In this document: piece by piece, positions 52,093 to 60,371 of the stretch
Layout: the number at the start of each line of letters is the position of its first letter
Position numbering within the stretch: the first letter of the stretch is position 1
Made by a program: the position numbers and the translations under genes
Origin: [Clostridium] leptum DSM 753
GTDB lineage: Bacteria; Bacillota; Clostridia; Oscillospirales; Acutalibacteraceae
Length of the DNA: 64,000 nucleotides
NCBI GenBank assembly: GCA_000154345.1
Contig: DS480348.1
Location: 186,001-250,000, forward strand
Direction: 5' to 3'
Notes under the pieces: model-generated
The model's input: the letters and a program-made list of their open reading frames with translations, nothing else
Told to the model about the DNA's origin: nothing
The model's database searches: none

Positions 52093-54230
52093 TAGAGAAA
52101 ACCGCAGCTAGGTCTAAGCCGCGCCGCATTACAGATTATTGCGCGGCGCTTGTATTCTATTTTCAGCATATCCTTAAGTTCCTGTTTTCGGGCAAAATGA
52201 TTGCCACGGTCATTGGAAATTTAGATCCCTGGTATTTATTGGGGCCCTGGTATTTGTGGAAAAATCGGAAGGAGTCAAAAAAATTAAAAGCCTCGCTCAT
52301 TGTGATCAGCATCTTTTTCTTATATGGGATTCTTCAATTAATTGTATTTCCCAATATGAGTATTTTAAAGCTGGCGGTTACACTTTTAAAGCTCGCCGTA
52401 TGCATACTATGTATGCTGTACGTTATGGAAAATGCGGAAAAGATCAATTTTCTGCGAATAGCCAAGATTATTTCCGTTTTTTATGGAATTACGCTTCCAT
52501 TCGCGTTATTTTTTAATCAGAGTCCTCTGTTTTGGATTACCAACGATTATGTCAATAAATACACCACGACACGGCTTCGGCTGTTTTATTATGAACCAAG
52601 TGAATTAGGCTTCCGCCTAATTATCGTGATGGTAGTGTTGATTGGATTTTTCTTGGCCAGTAAGTGCAAAAAGGAAAAAGTCCTTTTAGCCGTTCTGATA
52701 CTTGTCGATGCTTTTACCCTCTATTTGGCTAGATCCATGGGCGCTATCGGAATAGGCGCGCTGGCGATTGGCGTTATGTTCCTTTATGACTGGATCGCGC
52801 ATAACTCTCGGAAAAAAACGGTCATTTACAGTTGCATATGCGCCGCTCTGCTTTTGTTCTGTGTTATGATGGCAGTCACTCAAAGCGATTTGTATATGCG
52901 CTTGATGGACACGCTCCAGGGGAAGGATTCTTCTAATCGTTACCGTATCGGTTTGTCGTTCCGCATTTTAGGTGACAGCTTTTGGAATTATTGGGGGCTT
53001 GGCTGCGGTTTTGGAAACGTGAATACTCCCGCATTTTTAAACCAGTACACAGACTGGGGATTAAAAACGGTTATTACAAATTCTTATGTATATTACATGA
53101 CGGAGACGGGAATTTTCGGAGTCTTGACTTTAGGCGGCTTTATCTCAATCCTTTTCTATCGGTGCGTAAAGGGAAAATCAGCTGTAAAATGGGGCCTTTT
53201 TGTTTTTATTGTTGTGTTTCAGTTTATGGGAGGATATCTTACTAACGGTCTTAATTGGGTTGCCTATGGAATTATATTAAGTAATTTTAATGAGCGAAAT
53301 TACTATAAAAGTATAGAACTTAAAAGTTTACAAACTGAAACTCATGCCGATCAAACAAATTTGTCTCAGAAAAAATCGCGTTATTTGAGTTTACGTGAAA
53401 AGATACTTGGCAGTCCGTTCCTTAACGTGTTGTTTCAGCCTGTTATTTTTTTGCGTCGGGCAGCACGATGGCTGCGCGGTGTAGTCCAATATGAAATCTG
53501 GTTCCGGATTAAGGCGTTCTTCAGAAAACTGCGTTTGGGTACGTCGTACCAAAAATATGAGCCGATGAAGCTCTACCAAAATAGACATAAGGGACAGAGG
53601 TGTTTCATCGTAGCTACAGGCCCCAGCCAATCCATTGAAGATATTAATAAGCTAAAGGGTGAGATTACGTTCTCGGTTAACAGCATATATACTTGCTTTT
53701 CTGATACGGATTGGAGGCCGACCTATTATTGTGTTCAAGATAGAGTGGTGTATGAAAAAAATTGCAAAGGCATAGATGAATTGAAAGCGGCTCAGCGGTT
53801 TATTTCGGATAGCATTCCGCAGGCATATCGCAAGGGCGATATTTTGTATCCCACAAATGAGAGATTTCATCACTGCTTTAACGGATATAAGTTTAGGATT
53901 CGTTTTTCGGATGATAGTAGTAAAGTGGTATTTGCCGCCAACACAATTGTATATTCTGCGATCCAGTTAGCTGTTTATATGGGCTTTTCAGAGATTTATC
54001 TCACTGGCTGCGACTGTAATTATACGAGCCCTAAAAAACATTTTAATCATGACACTAATGAAAAAATTGAGAGTAAAATAAAGCTGGATGAAATTGGGAA
54101 CCTGATGCTGGCATCTTATCGCGCGGCAAAAAAATACACGGACACGCATCCGGTAAAAATATACAATGCCACCCGTGGCGGCAAATTGGAGATTTTTCCC
54201 AGGGTGAATTTAGATGACGTCGTTTCATAA
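52089..54230 (+). CDS. Polymerase/ligase-like membrane protein fused to a DUF115 sialyltransferase-like domain
   Basis: A 713-residue protein. About residues 20-400 hold 10-12 hydrophobic helices with the Wzy-type loop motif FYYEPSELGFRLI. After a linker rich in charged residues comes a soluble domain from about 495, with CFIVATGPSQSIEDINKL, FSVNSIYTCFSD, IQLAVYMGFSEIYLTGCDCN and KKHFNHDTNE. These match the layout of DUF115/Maf-type and GT42 sialyltransferases (GNGPS, GxxEIYLxGxD, late His). GTG 52089 overlaps the upstream TGA (GTGA). The fusion is not one I recognise. Confidence 0.82.
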   Translation: MIEKTAARSKPRRITDYCAALVFYFQHILKFLFSGKMIATVIGNLDPWYLLGPWYLWKNRKESKKLKASLIVISIFFLYGILQLIVFPNMSILKLAVTLLKLAVCILCMLYVMENAEKINFLRIAKIISVFYGITLPFALFFNQSPLFWITNDYVNKYTTTRLRLFYYEPSELGFRLIIVMVVLIGFFLASKCKKEKVLLAVLILVDAFTLYLARSMGAIGIGALAIGVMFLYDWIAHNSRKKTVIYSCICAALLLFCVMMAVTQSDLYMRLMDTLQGKDSSNRYRIGLSFRILGDSFWNYWGLGCGFGNVNTPAFLNQYTDWGLKTVITNSYVYYMTETGIFGVLTLGGFISILFYRCVKGKSAVKWGLFVFIVVFQFMGGYLTNGLNWVAYGIILSNFNERNYYKSIELKSLQTETHADQTNLSQKKSRYLSLREKILGSPFLNVLFQPVIFLRRAARWLRGVVQYEIWFRIKAFFRKLRLGTSYQKYEPMKLYQNRHKGQRCFIVATGPSQSIEDINKLKGEITFSVNSIYTCFSDTDWRPTYYCVQDRVVYEKNCKGIDELKAAQRFISDSIPQAYRKGDILYPTNERFHHCFNGYKFRIRFSDDSSKVVFAANTIVYSAIQLAVYMGFSEIYLTGCDCNYTSPKKHFNHDTNEKIESKIKLDEIGNLMLASYRAAKKYTDTHPVKIYNATRGGKLEIFPRVNLDDVVS

Positions 54231-54519
54231 GCTAGGCATAGATGTTTCTAAAAAGTATAAATACAGAGAGCGGCAGTATAGTTTTTTGACAGAAAACACT
54301 ATGAGATCAAAGTGGAATTTCTTCAATTATTAGAATAGATAATGATGCGCTTGTTGTGTTTTCTAAAAAAGAGGAAAAGTACATTGTTATTAAAAACTGT
54401 TTCCGTAAACTTCTGGCGGCTGGTAACCGTTAATTTTAATAGCAATGCGAATTGGAGCTATCCTGCCGATCGCAAATATATTCTTGAAACTTTTAGGGTA
54501 GCTAGTTAGGATTTGAAAT
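54231..54519 (+). other. Gap with short decaying frames
   Basis: A 39-residue frame at 54214-54333 and a 41-residue TTG-started frame at 54384-54509 are seen; neither has a recognisable domain. They may be remnants of a lost gene. The flippase has only a weak ribosome site (GTTAGGATTTG). Confidence 0.35.
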
Positions 54520-55986
54520 ATGAACAAGCTTCTAGATAAGTATAAAAAGATACCGGCTCCGGTTAAGGCGGGCTTGTGGTTCTTCATATGCACCGTGCTG
54601 CAAAAGGGAATTGTTTTTTTGACGGTTCCTATTTTTACCCGTCTTTTAACTACAGAGCAGTACGGACTTTTGACGGTATATCAGTCTTGGATGGCTATTA
54701 TTTCTGTGTTTACCACGCTAAATCTATCTGCTGGTGTTTTTAACAACGGCATGATAAAATACCCCGGTCAAAAGAATCAGTTTCTTTCATCGCTTTTAGG
54801 GCTGTCCACCACTGTTACGGCGGTTTTCTTCATAGTCTATTTAATGTTCCGCCAACCGATCAACACTCTGATTGAGCTGCCCACAGTATTAGTGCTGGCA
54901 ATGTTTTTGGAATTGTTTATGAGCCCGGCTTTAGCCCTATGGTCCGCGAAACAAAGGTTTTCCTACAAATATAGGGCTATGACGGCGATTACAGTAACTA
55001 TTTCTTTGGCAAATGTTGGAGTCGGGCTTTTGGCTGTGTCTTTGGCGGAGGAAAAGGGTGTTGCACGGGTCCTGTCCGCTGCGATTGTGAATATTTGCGC
55101 CGGACTGGTGCTCTACGTATTTAATATGATAAAAGGGAAAACTTTTTTTCATAAAAAGTACTGGAAGTTTGCCCTCGCGTTTAACCTGCCGTTAATCCCC
55201 CACTATTTATCGGTTACGATTCTAAATAATTCTGACCGCGTGATGATCAATAAATTTTGCGGTACAGGAAGCGCCGCGATTTATGGCGTGGCCTATTCTA
55301 TCGGTTTGATGTTGAATATTGTTATGACAGCCATTAATTCTTCCTATACTCCTTGGTTTTACCAGTCCATGGCCCAAAAAGAGTATCAAAAAATTTCAAA
55401 GCTGGTAACTGCCTTAGTGGCTTTATTAGGCGGCGTCAGTCTTTTGCTTGTAACCTTCGCCCCGGAAATTATCCGGATTATGGCGCCGGCTTCCTATTAT
55501 GAGGCTGTTTGGCTCGTACCGCCCATTACCTTAAGCATGTTCATTTGTTTGCTGTATAATGTATTTGCCGGATTAGAATTTTACTTTGAAAAAAATATTT
55601 TTATTATGATAGCTTCGTGCCTGGGGGCGCTTTTAAATATTGCCCTAAATTCATTTGTTATTCCATTGTGGGGGTATATCGCTACAGGATATACTACCTT
55701 GCTTTGTTTTATTGTATGGGCATTTGCCCATTATATCTTCAGCACTTCTATCTGTAAAAAGGAACTGGGATTAAAAAAGAGTATTTTTAATATAAAAGCG
55801 ATCTGTTTTATTGTGCTGGGTGTTTTTACGGCGACTGCTTTTATCATGCTCTTTTATAATTTGGCCATTGTTAGATATCTTATTGTGGCGGTCTTGTGCT
55901 TTGTGTTTATCATAAAAAGGAAAGCGCTCATTCATCTGATCAAACAGATGAAAAATGTTCAGAACAAAGGGAAAGGCGGCGAATAA
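54520..55986 (+). CDS. Oligosaccharide flippase (Wzx/RfbX-like)
   Basis: A 488-residue MOP-superfamily protein with about 14 helices. Family hints: LQKGIVFLTVPIFTRLLTTE, YGLLTVYQSWMAII, FNLPLIPHYLSVTILNNSDR, VMINKFCGTGSAAIYGVAYS and YTPWFYQSMAQKEY. It would flip the lipid-linked repeat unit made by the locus to the outer face. A polymerase-like gene precedes it and an LCP enzyme follows, a coherent Wzx/Wzy layout. Confidence 0.9.
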   Translation: MNKLLDKYKKIPAPVKAGLWFFICTVLQKGIVFLTVPIFTRLLTTEQYGLLTVYQSWMAIISVFTTLNLSAGVFNNGMIKYPGQKNQFLSSLLGLSTTVTAVFFIVYLMFRQPINTLIELPTVLVLAMFLELFMSPALALWSAKQRFSYKYRAMTAITVTISLANVGVGLLAVSLAEEKGVARVLSAAIVNICAGLVLYVFNMIKGKTFFHKKYWKFALAFNLPLIPHYLSVTILNNSDRVMINKFCGTGSAAIYGVAYSIGLMLNIVMTAINSSYTPWFYQSMAQKEYQKISKLVTALVALLGGVSLLLVTFAPEIIRIMAPASYYEAVWLVPPITLSMFICLLYNVFAGLEFYFEKNIFIMIASCLGALLNIALNSFVIPLWGYIATGYTTLLCFIVWAFAHYIFSTSICKKELGLKKSIFNIKAICFIVLGVFTATAFIMLFYNLAIVRYLIVAVLCFVFIIKRKALIHLIKQMKNVQNKGKGGE

Positions 55987-56191
55987 AAAACATCTGGAAA
56001 CACTATTAAGGATATCTCTAATCTTGTAGAATTTAGGTTGGCCCTAGGTTAGTAAGGCAATCAAATAGAATTATTTCCGTGAAGAAAGGATGCTGGCGAA
56101 AGCTTTAAAATAGATGCGTTTTTTTGAAAACGGTGTAAAGCATGAGGACATAAAAGCAAGCATAAAACGATTGTAGAAAGGTTGCGATTAT

Positions 56192-57289
56192 ATGAAAAAG
56201 AAAGACAGGTATACGGGGCATCGCTATGCGAAGCCCAATAGATCATCCGAAAATGATATTTATTCTAATTCTGATAGATACGCCCGGACCACTGGGAACA
56301 AAAAATATAAAAAGAGAAAGAAAAAATGGTCTGCAAAGAAAAAAATCATTGTGACCTTATGTATTATCCTGGGGATTATTTTGATGATAGCCGGTATTGT
56401 ATTCGCCTATATCAAAGCCACCTTATCCCAGCTTGGACGAGTCCCTCTTCCGGAAGCCCCTGAGACGCTTGGTATTTCATCCGAGGTTGCAGAAAAATAT
56501 AAGGATTTAGATGTTACGAATATTGCTTTGTTTGGCGTCGATTCCAGAGAGGACAACGATATTGGACGTTCTGACGCATTGATGATTCTTTCGATCGACC
56601 GCGTTCACAATAAAATAAAATTAACCTCTATTGCAAGGGATACGTACGTTACGGTTGATGGCTATGGTCAGACAAAGATTAATCATGCCTATGCCTATGA
56701 GGGCCCTGAACTGGCCATTAAAACAATTAATGAAAACTTTGACATGAATATTCAGGGCTTTGTAACAGTAAACTTTTCCCAGCTGGCGGAGATTATTGAT
56801 TATTTGGGTGGTATTAATATTGCGGTAACAGAAGAGGAACGCGAGGTTGCCAATAGATTAATACAGGAATTGGGCGTTCAGTGCGAACCGATTACGGAAA
56901 GCGGAGAATCAGTCCATTTAACCGGTGACCAGGCTGTCATTTTTGCCAGAAACCGCGATACAGGCGGCGACTCAGAGAGAACGGGCCGTCAGCGCAAGGT
57001 GCTGTCCGCTATGTTTGATCAAGCAAAGGCGATTGATGTGACGCAGTATCCAGGCTTGATTAATATGGTTTTGTCCCAAAGCGTGACTTCATTATCGGAT
57101 AATGATATGCTGGGGATCGGTACTTGGGCGGTTACTTCCGGCGCTACCATGGAACAGATGAGTTTGCCTAATGAGAATTGTAATTCTTCCGGTGAAATAA
57201 TCGACGGTGTTTGGTACTATGTGTATGATTTGGATTTAGCGACAGATCTGCTTCACGACTTTATTTACGAGGAGAATTCTGCGGATTAA
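56192..57289 (+). CDS. LytR-CpsA-Psr (LCP) family polymer attachment protein
   Basis: A 365-residue membrane enzyme. A basic cytoplasmic tail (residues 1-48) leads to one helix (about 50-72) and an outer LCP domain: FGVDSREDNDIGRSDALMIL, LTSIARDTYVTVDGYG, KINHAYAYEGPEL and FARNRDTGGDSERTGRQRKV, which carry the Arg/Asp residues that bind the pyrophosphate lipid. LCP enzymes transfer glycopolymers from the lipid to peptidoglycan, so the locus product is probably wall-linked. GAAAGGTTG precedes the ATG. Confidence 0.93.
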   Translation: MKKKDRYTGHRYAKPNRSSENDIYSNSDRYARTTGNKKYKKRKKKWSAKKKIIVTLCIILGIILMIAGIVFAYIKATLSQLGRVPLPEAPETLGISSEVAEKYKDLDVTNIALFGVDSREDNDIGRSDALMILSIDRVHNKIKLTSIARDTYVTVDGYGQTKINHAYAYEGPELAIKTINENFDMNIQGFVTVNFSQLAEIIDYLGGINIAVTEEEREVANRLIQELGVQCEPITESGESVHLTGDQAVIFARNRDTGGDSERTGRQRKVLSAMFDQAKAIDVTQYPGLINMVLSQSVTSLSDNDMLGIGTWAVTSGATMEQMSLPNENCNSSGEIIDGVWYYVYDLDLATDLLHDFIYEENSAD

Positions 57290-57437
57290 AGAAGCAGAAT
57301 TTGTCAGATGAGGTGGTTAAAATCCAAATCCCAATATTGAGAAGCCTTTCAGCTTTTCAATATTCTGCACAATGCATGCAATGATTCACTTTGGCAAGTG
57401 TTTTTAACTTAAGCGACTATAAAAGGGAGAGTTTAAA

Positions 57438-58184
57438 ATGAAGGTAATAGGTGTAATTCCCGCGCGCTATCACTCCAGCAGACTTCCAGGAAAACCGATC
57501 GTCGATATATGCGGACGGCCCATGATTTGGTGGGTGTATCAGCAGACAAAAAAGTGCGAAAGCTTTGACGAGGTAGTGATTGCGGTGGATGATCCTCGTA
57601 TTCAGGCTGTGTGCGACCGGTATGAGATGAAATCACTTATGACCTCTACAGAACATGATACGCCCACCTCCCGTTTATATGAGGTATCGACCAAGTTGGA
57701 GGGCGACCTATATGTGCTGGCTATGGGTGACGAGCCTTTAATTGATGCCAGATGCTTTGATTTAATTATACCGGAGCGGCTTGAGACAGAATATTATGTG
57801 GCGGGTCTGGTGAACGTTTTGGATAAAGCCACTGAGGTAATAGACTTCAGCAACCAAAAGGTAGTGACAAACGCAAAAGGCGAGGCGATGCTCATTTCAC
57901 GTAGCCCGATTCCCTATCCGAAGGGTTATTTGGACTTCGAATATAAGAAAATTACGGGTGTCCAGATTTTTTCTCCTAAAGCGTTGGAGTTTTTTAACCG
58001 CACAGAAAAATCCATACTCGAAAAAGCAGAGGAAAATGATTTGATGCGCTTTGTCGAACACGGCATCCCTGTGAAAATAATAGAATCCGGCTATAAAACG
58101 ATTTCTGTGGATACCCAAAAGGACTTAGAGATGGTACGCGATATTATTCGAAAGAAAATAGATGGAGGAGAAGTGATTCTATGA
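57438..58184 (+). CDS. KdsB-like 3-deoxy-2-ulosonate cytidylyltransferase
   Basis: A 248-residue nucleotidyltransferase of the CMP-Kdo synthetase family. Motifs: IGVIPARYHSSRLPGKPIVD, LAMGDEPLID (metal site), ISRSPIPYPKG, TGVQIFSPKALEFF and ISVDTQKDLEMV, parallel to KdsB. It is expected to couple CTP with a 3-deoxy-ulosonic acid to give CMP-sugar. GGGAGAG lies before the ATG. It is coupled to the aldolase gene by an ATGA overlap. I avoid the symbol kdsB because the sugar may not be Kdo. Confidence 0.88.
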   Translation: MKVIGVIPARYHSSRLPGKPIVDICGRPMIWWVYQQTKKCESFDEVVIAVDDPRIQAVCDRYEMKSLMTSTEHDTPTSRLYEVSTKLEGDLYVLAMGDEPLIDARCFDLIIPERLETEYYVAGLVNVLDKATEVIDFSNQKVVTNAKGEAMLISRSPIPYPKGYLDFEYKKITGVQIFSPKALEFFNRTEKSILEKAEENDLMRFVEHGIPVKIIESGYKTISVDTQKDLEMVRDIIRKKIDGGEVIL

Positions 58185-59743
58185 GTATCCGGCTGTTGGA
58201 CTGTACGCTGCGCGACGGTGGATATATTAATGATTGGAAATTTGGCTATCGTACAGCCAAAAGCATCATTCAAAAGCTGGTGGATTCCAACGCGGACTAC
58301 GTGGAAGTCGGTTTTTTGCGAAACTGCAGCTATGATAAAAACGCAACGCTGTTCAATAATATTGCGGAACTGAAAAAAATACTTCCCAGAGAGCAGAAAA
58401 ATACAAAATTCACGGTGATGGCCCTTCATAATAAATATGACATTACAAAGCTGGAGCCCAATGACGGCACAGTGGAAGCGGTGCGTGTAACCTTTCATGA
58501 TTACGACATTGACGAGGGCTTGGAGTTTGTCAAAAAAGTGATGGAAAAGGGTTATAAATGTTTTTGCAACCCCATCAATATTATGGGGTATTCCGACCAG
58601 GAAATTTTAAATCTGATCCAAAAAATTAACCAAATTAAGCCCTATGCGTTTTCCATTGTGGATACTTTTGGGTCCATGATTAAAAGTGATTTGCTTCGTA
58701 TTTATTCTTTATTGGAGCATAATTTGGACAAGTCGATTGTAATTGGACTCCATTTGCATGAAAATCTTTCCTTGTCCTATTCCTTAGCGCAGGAATTTAT
58801 CGGGATGCGTAATGTGAACAGAGACTGCGTTATCGACGGCTCGCTGATGGGAATGGGAAGGGTTCCGGGCAATTTGTGCTTAGAATTGATTATGGATTAT
58901 ATGAATAAGTATGATTCGGTTAAGTATAATGTGGATTCTGTTCTCGATGCTATCGACGACCACATTTTGGCAATCCGGAAGGAAAGTCCTTGGGGCTATA
59001 CTACAGAATATTCTTTGTCGGCTAAATACAATCTGCACCGGAATTACGCGGAATATTTAATTGGAAAGGGTCAGCTTAAGGCAAAGGATATCAATCATAT
59101 CCTTTCCAATATCAGCAAAGACAAGAAAACTGCTTTTGATGAGGCTTATATCGAAAGGCTTTATTTAGAATATCAGGATAAAATGATCGATGATGAAAAG
59201 AGCCTGAACCAAATCGAAAAGACGGTATCAGGCAGAAAAATTCTTCTGCTGGCACCAGGTTCTTCACTGAAAGCATATCCGGATAAAATTAGAAGCTTTA
59301 TTGAGAAAGAGCAGCCCCTGGTTATCTCTGTGAATTTCGAAAGCAGCGATTTCAAGCCTGACTATGTTTTCTTCAGCAATCGGAAAAGATACGATGATTA
59401 CCAAAAAGAACCGCATAATGTTCCGGTTTTAGCAACCTCAAACGTAATAACCTCCGGCCAGCGGGAGGAGCTGATTTTTAATTATCACGACCTGGCGTTC
59501 AGTGAACATGGAATTTTTGACAATTCTATGATAATGCTGCTCCGGTTAATGAGCCGAATTCATGTGGATCTAGTATCGGTGGCAGGCTTTGACGGCTTTG
59601 AACGGAAAAAGAACAATTACGTGGATACCTATTATAAGACTACGGAAAAGGGACTCCTCGCGAATGAGAAGATTGCGTCTGCGGTTTCGGAATTGAAGAA
59701 GGAAATCAAAATAGAATTTTTGACGCCTTCTCTTTTTCAATAA
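58181..59743 (+). CDS. DRE-TIM aldolase fused to a DUF115-like domain
   Basis: A 520-residue fusion. The first 270 residues are a DRE-TIM metallo-aldolase (HMG-CoA lyase / 4-hydroxy-2-oxovalerate aldolase type): LLDCTLRDGGYIND with metal-binding D7, and GLHLHENLS with H191 and H193. From about 352 comes a second domain with LLLAPGSSLKAY, VISVNFESSDFKPDYVFFSN and LMSRIHVDLVSVAGFDGFER, which follows the DUF115/GT42-like layout. Flanked by KdsB-like and KdsC-like genes, the aldolase could join pyruvate to a sugar aldehyde. The substrate is unproven. Confidence 0.82.
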   Translation: MSIRLLDCTLRDGGYINDWKFGYRTAKSIIQKLVDSNADYVEVGFLRNCSYDKNATLFNNIAELKKILPREQKNTKFTVMALHNKYDITKLEPNDGTVEAVRVTFHDYDIDEGLEFVKKVMEKGYKCFCNPINIMGYSDQEILNLIQKINQIKPYAFSIVDTFGSMIKSDLLRIYSLLEHNLDKSIVIGLHLHENLSLSYSLAQEFIGMRNVNRDCVIDGSLMGMGRVPGNLCLELIMDYMNKYDSVKYNVDSVLDAIDDHILAIRKESPWGYTTEYSLSAKYNLHRNYAEYLIGKGQLKAKDINHILSNISKDKKTAFDEAYIERLYLEYQDKMIDDEKSLNQIEKTVSGRKILLLAPGSSLKAYPDKIRSFIEKEQPLVISVNFESSDFKPDYVFFSNRKRYDDYQKEPHNVPVLATSNVITSGQREELIFNYHDLAFSEHGIFDNSMIMLLRLMSRIHVDLVSVAGFDGFERKKNNYVDTYYKTTEKGLLANEKIASAVSELKKEIKIEFLTPSLFQ

Positions 59744-59754
59744 GGAGGCGGCTC

Positions 59755-60270
59755 ATGGGCTTTGAGAATATTAGATTACTGGTTCTAGATGTGGACGGAA
59801 CTATGACTGACGGCGGCGTTTATATTGATAACAACCGAGTGGAATCCAAACGCTTTAGCATTAAGGATGGAGCGGGGATTCTAATGGCCAAAGCCGCTGG
59901 AATTGATGTCATGATTTTAACAGGCAGAGAAAGCAATTGTGTAGCCCAAAGGGCGTCTGAGCTGGGCATTCAGCTGATTTTTCAAAATGTAAAGGCTAAG
60001 TCGTCTTTTTTGCAAGGTTATCTGGAGGATAACGGCTTAACTAAGGAAAATGTAGCTTATATGGGGGACGATTTAAACGATTTGTTTGCAATGCGGCATG
60101 CCGGCTTATGCGCTTGCCCCAGCGATGCAGCGCAGGAAATTAAAAATCAGTGCGGCTATATCGTTGAACAAAAAGGCGGCGACGGCGCCGTCAGGGCTTT
60201 TATAGAAATTATATTAAAGGCGAGAGGACAATGGGAACAGTCAATACAAAGAGTATTTTCTGAAAGTTAG
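59755..60270 (+). CDS. KdsC-like HAD phosphatase (YrbI family)
   Basis: A 171-residue HAD phosphatase of the YrbI/KdsC type without cap domain. The catalytic motif is LLVLDVDGTMTDGGVYIDN, followed by SIKDGAGI, MILTGRESNCV and YMGDDLNDLFAM with the metal-binding aspartates. KdsC removes phosphate from 3-deoxy-manno-octulosonate 8-phosphate; the nonulosonate versions do the same for 9-phosphates. AATAAGGAGG precedes the ATG, 12 bases after the aldolase fusion, so one transcript is likely. Confidence 0.9.
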   Translation: MGFENIRLLVLDVDGTMTDGGVYIDNNRVESKRFSIKDGAGILMAKAAGIDVMILTGRESNCVAQRASELGIQLIFQNVKAKSSFLQGYLEDNGLTKENVAYMGDDLNDLFAMRHAGLCACPSDAAQEIKNQCGYIVEQKGGDGAVRAFIEIILKARGQWEQSIQRVFSES

Positions 60271-60371
60271 CAAAGGAGCTCCTTGCGTTGATTGCCTGTC
60301 GGCGGCATAGTAAGCGGGTCGTCCAGAGCAGAAGCTTTTTTCGCAGTTTTGAATTTGAAGGAGAAATTAGC

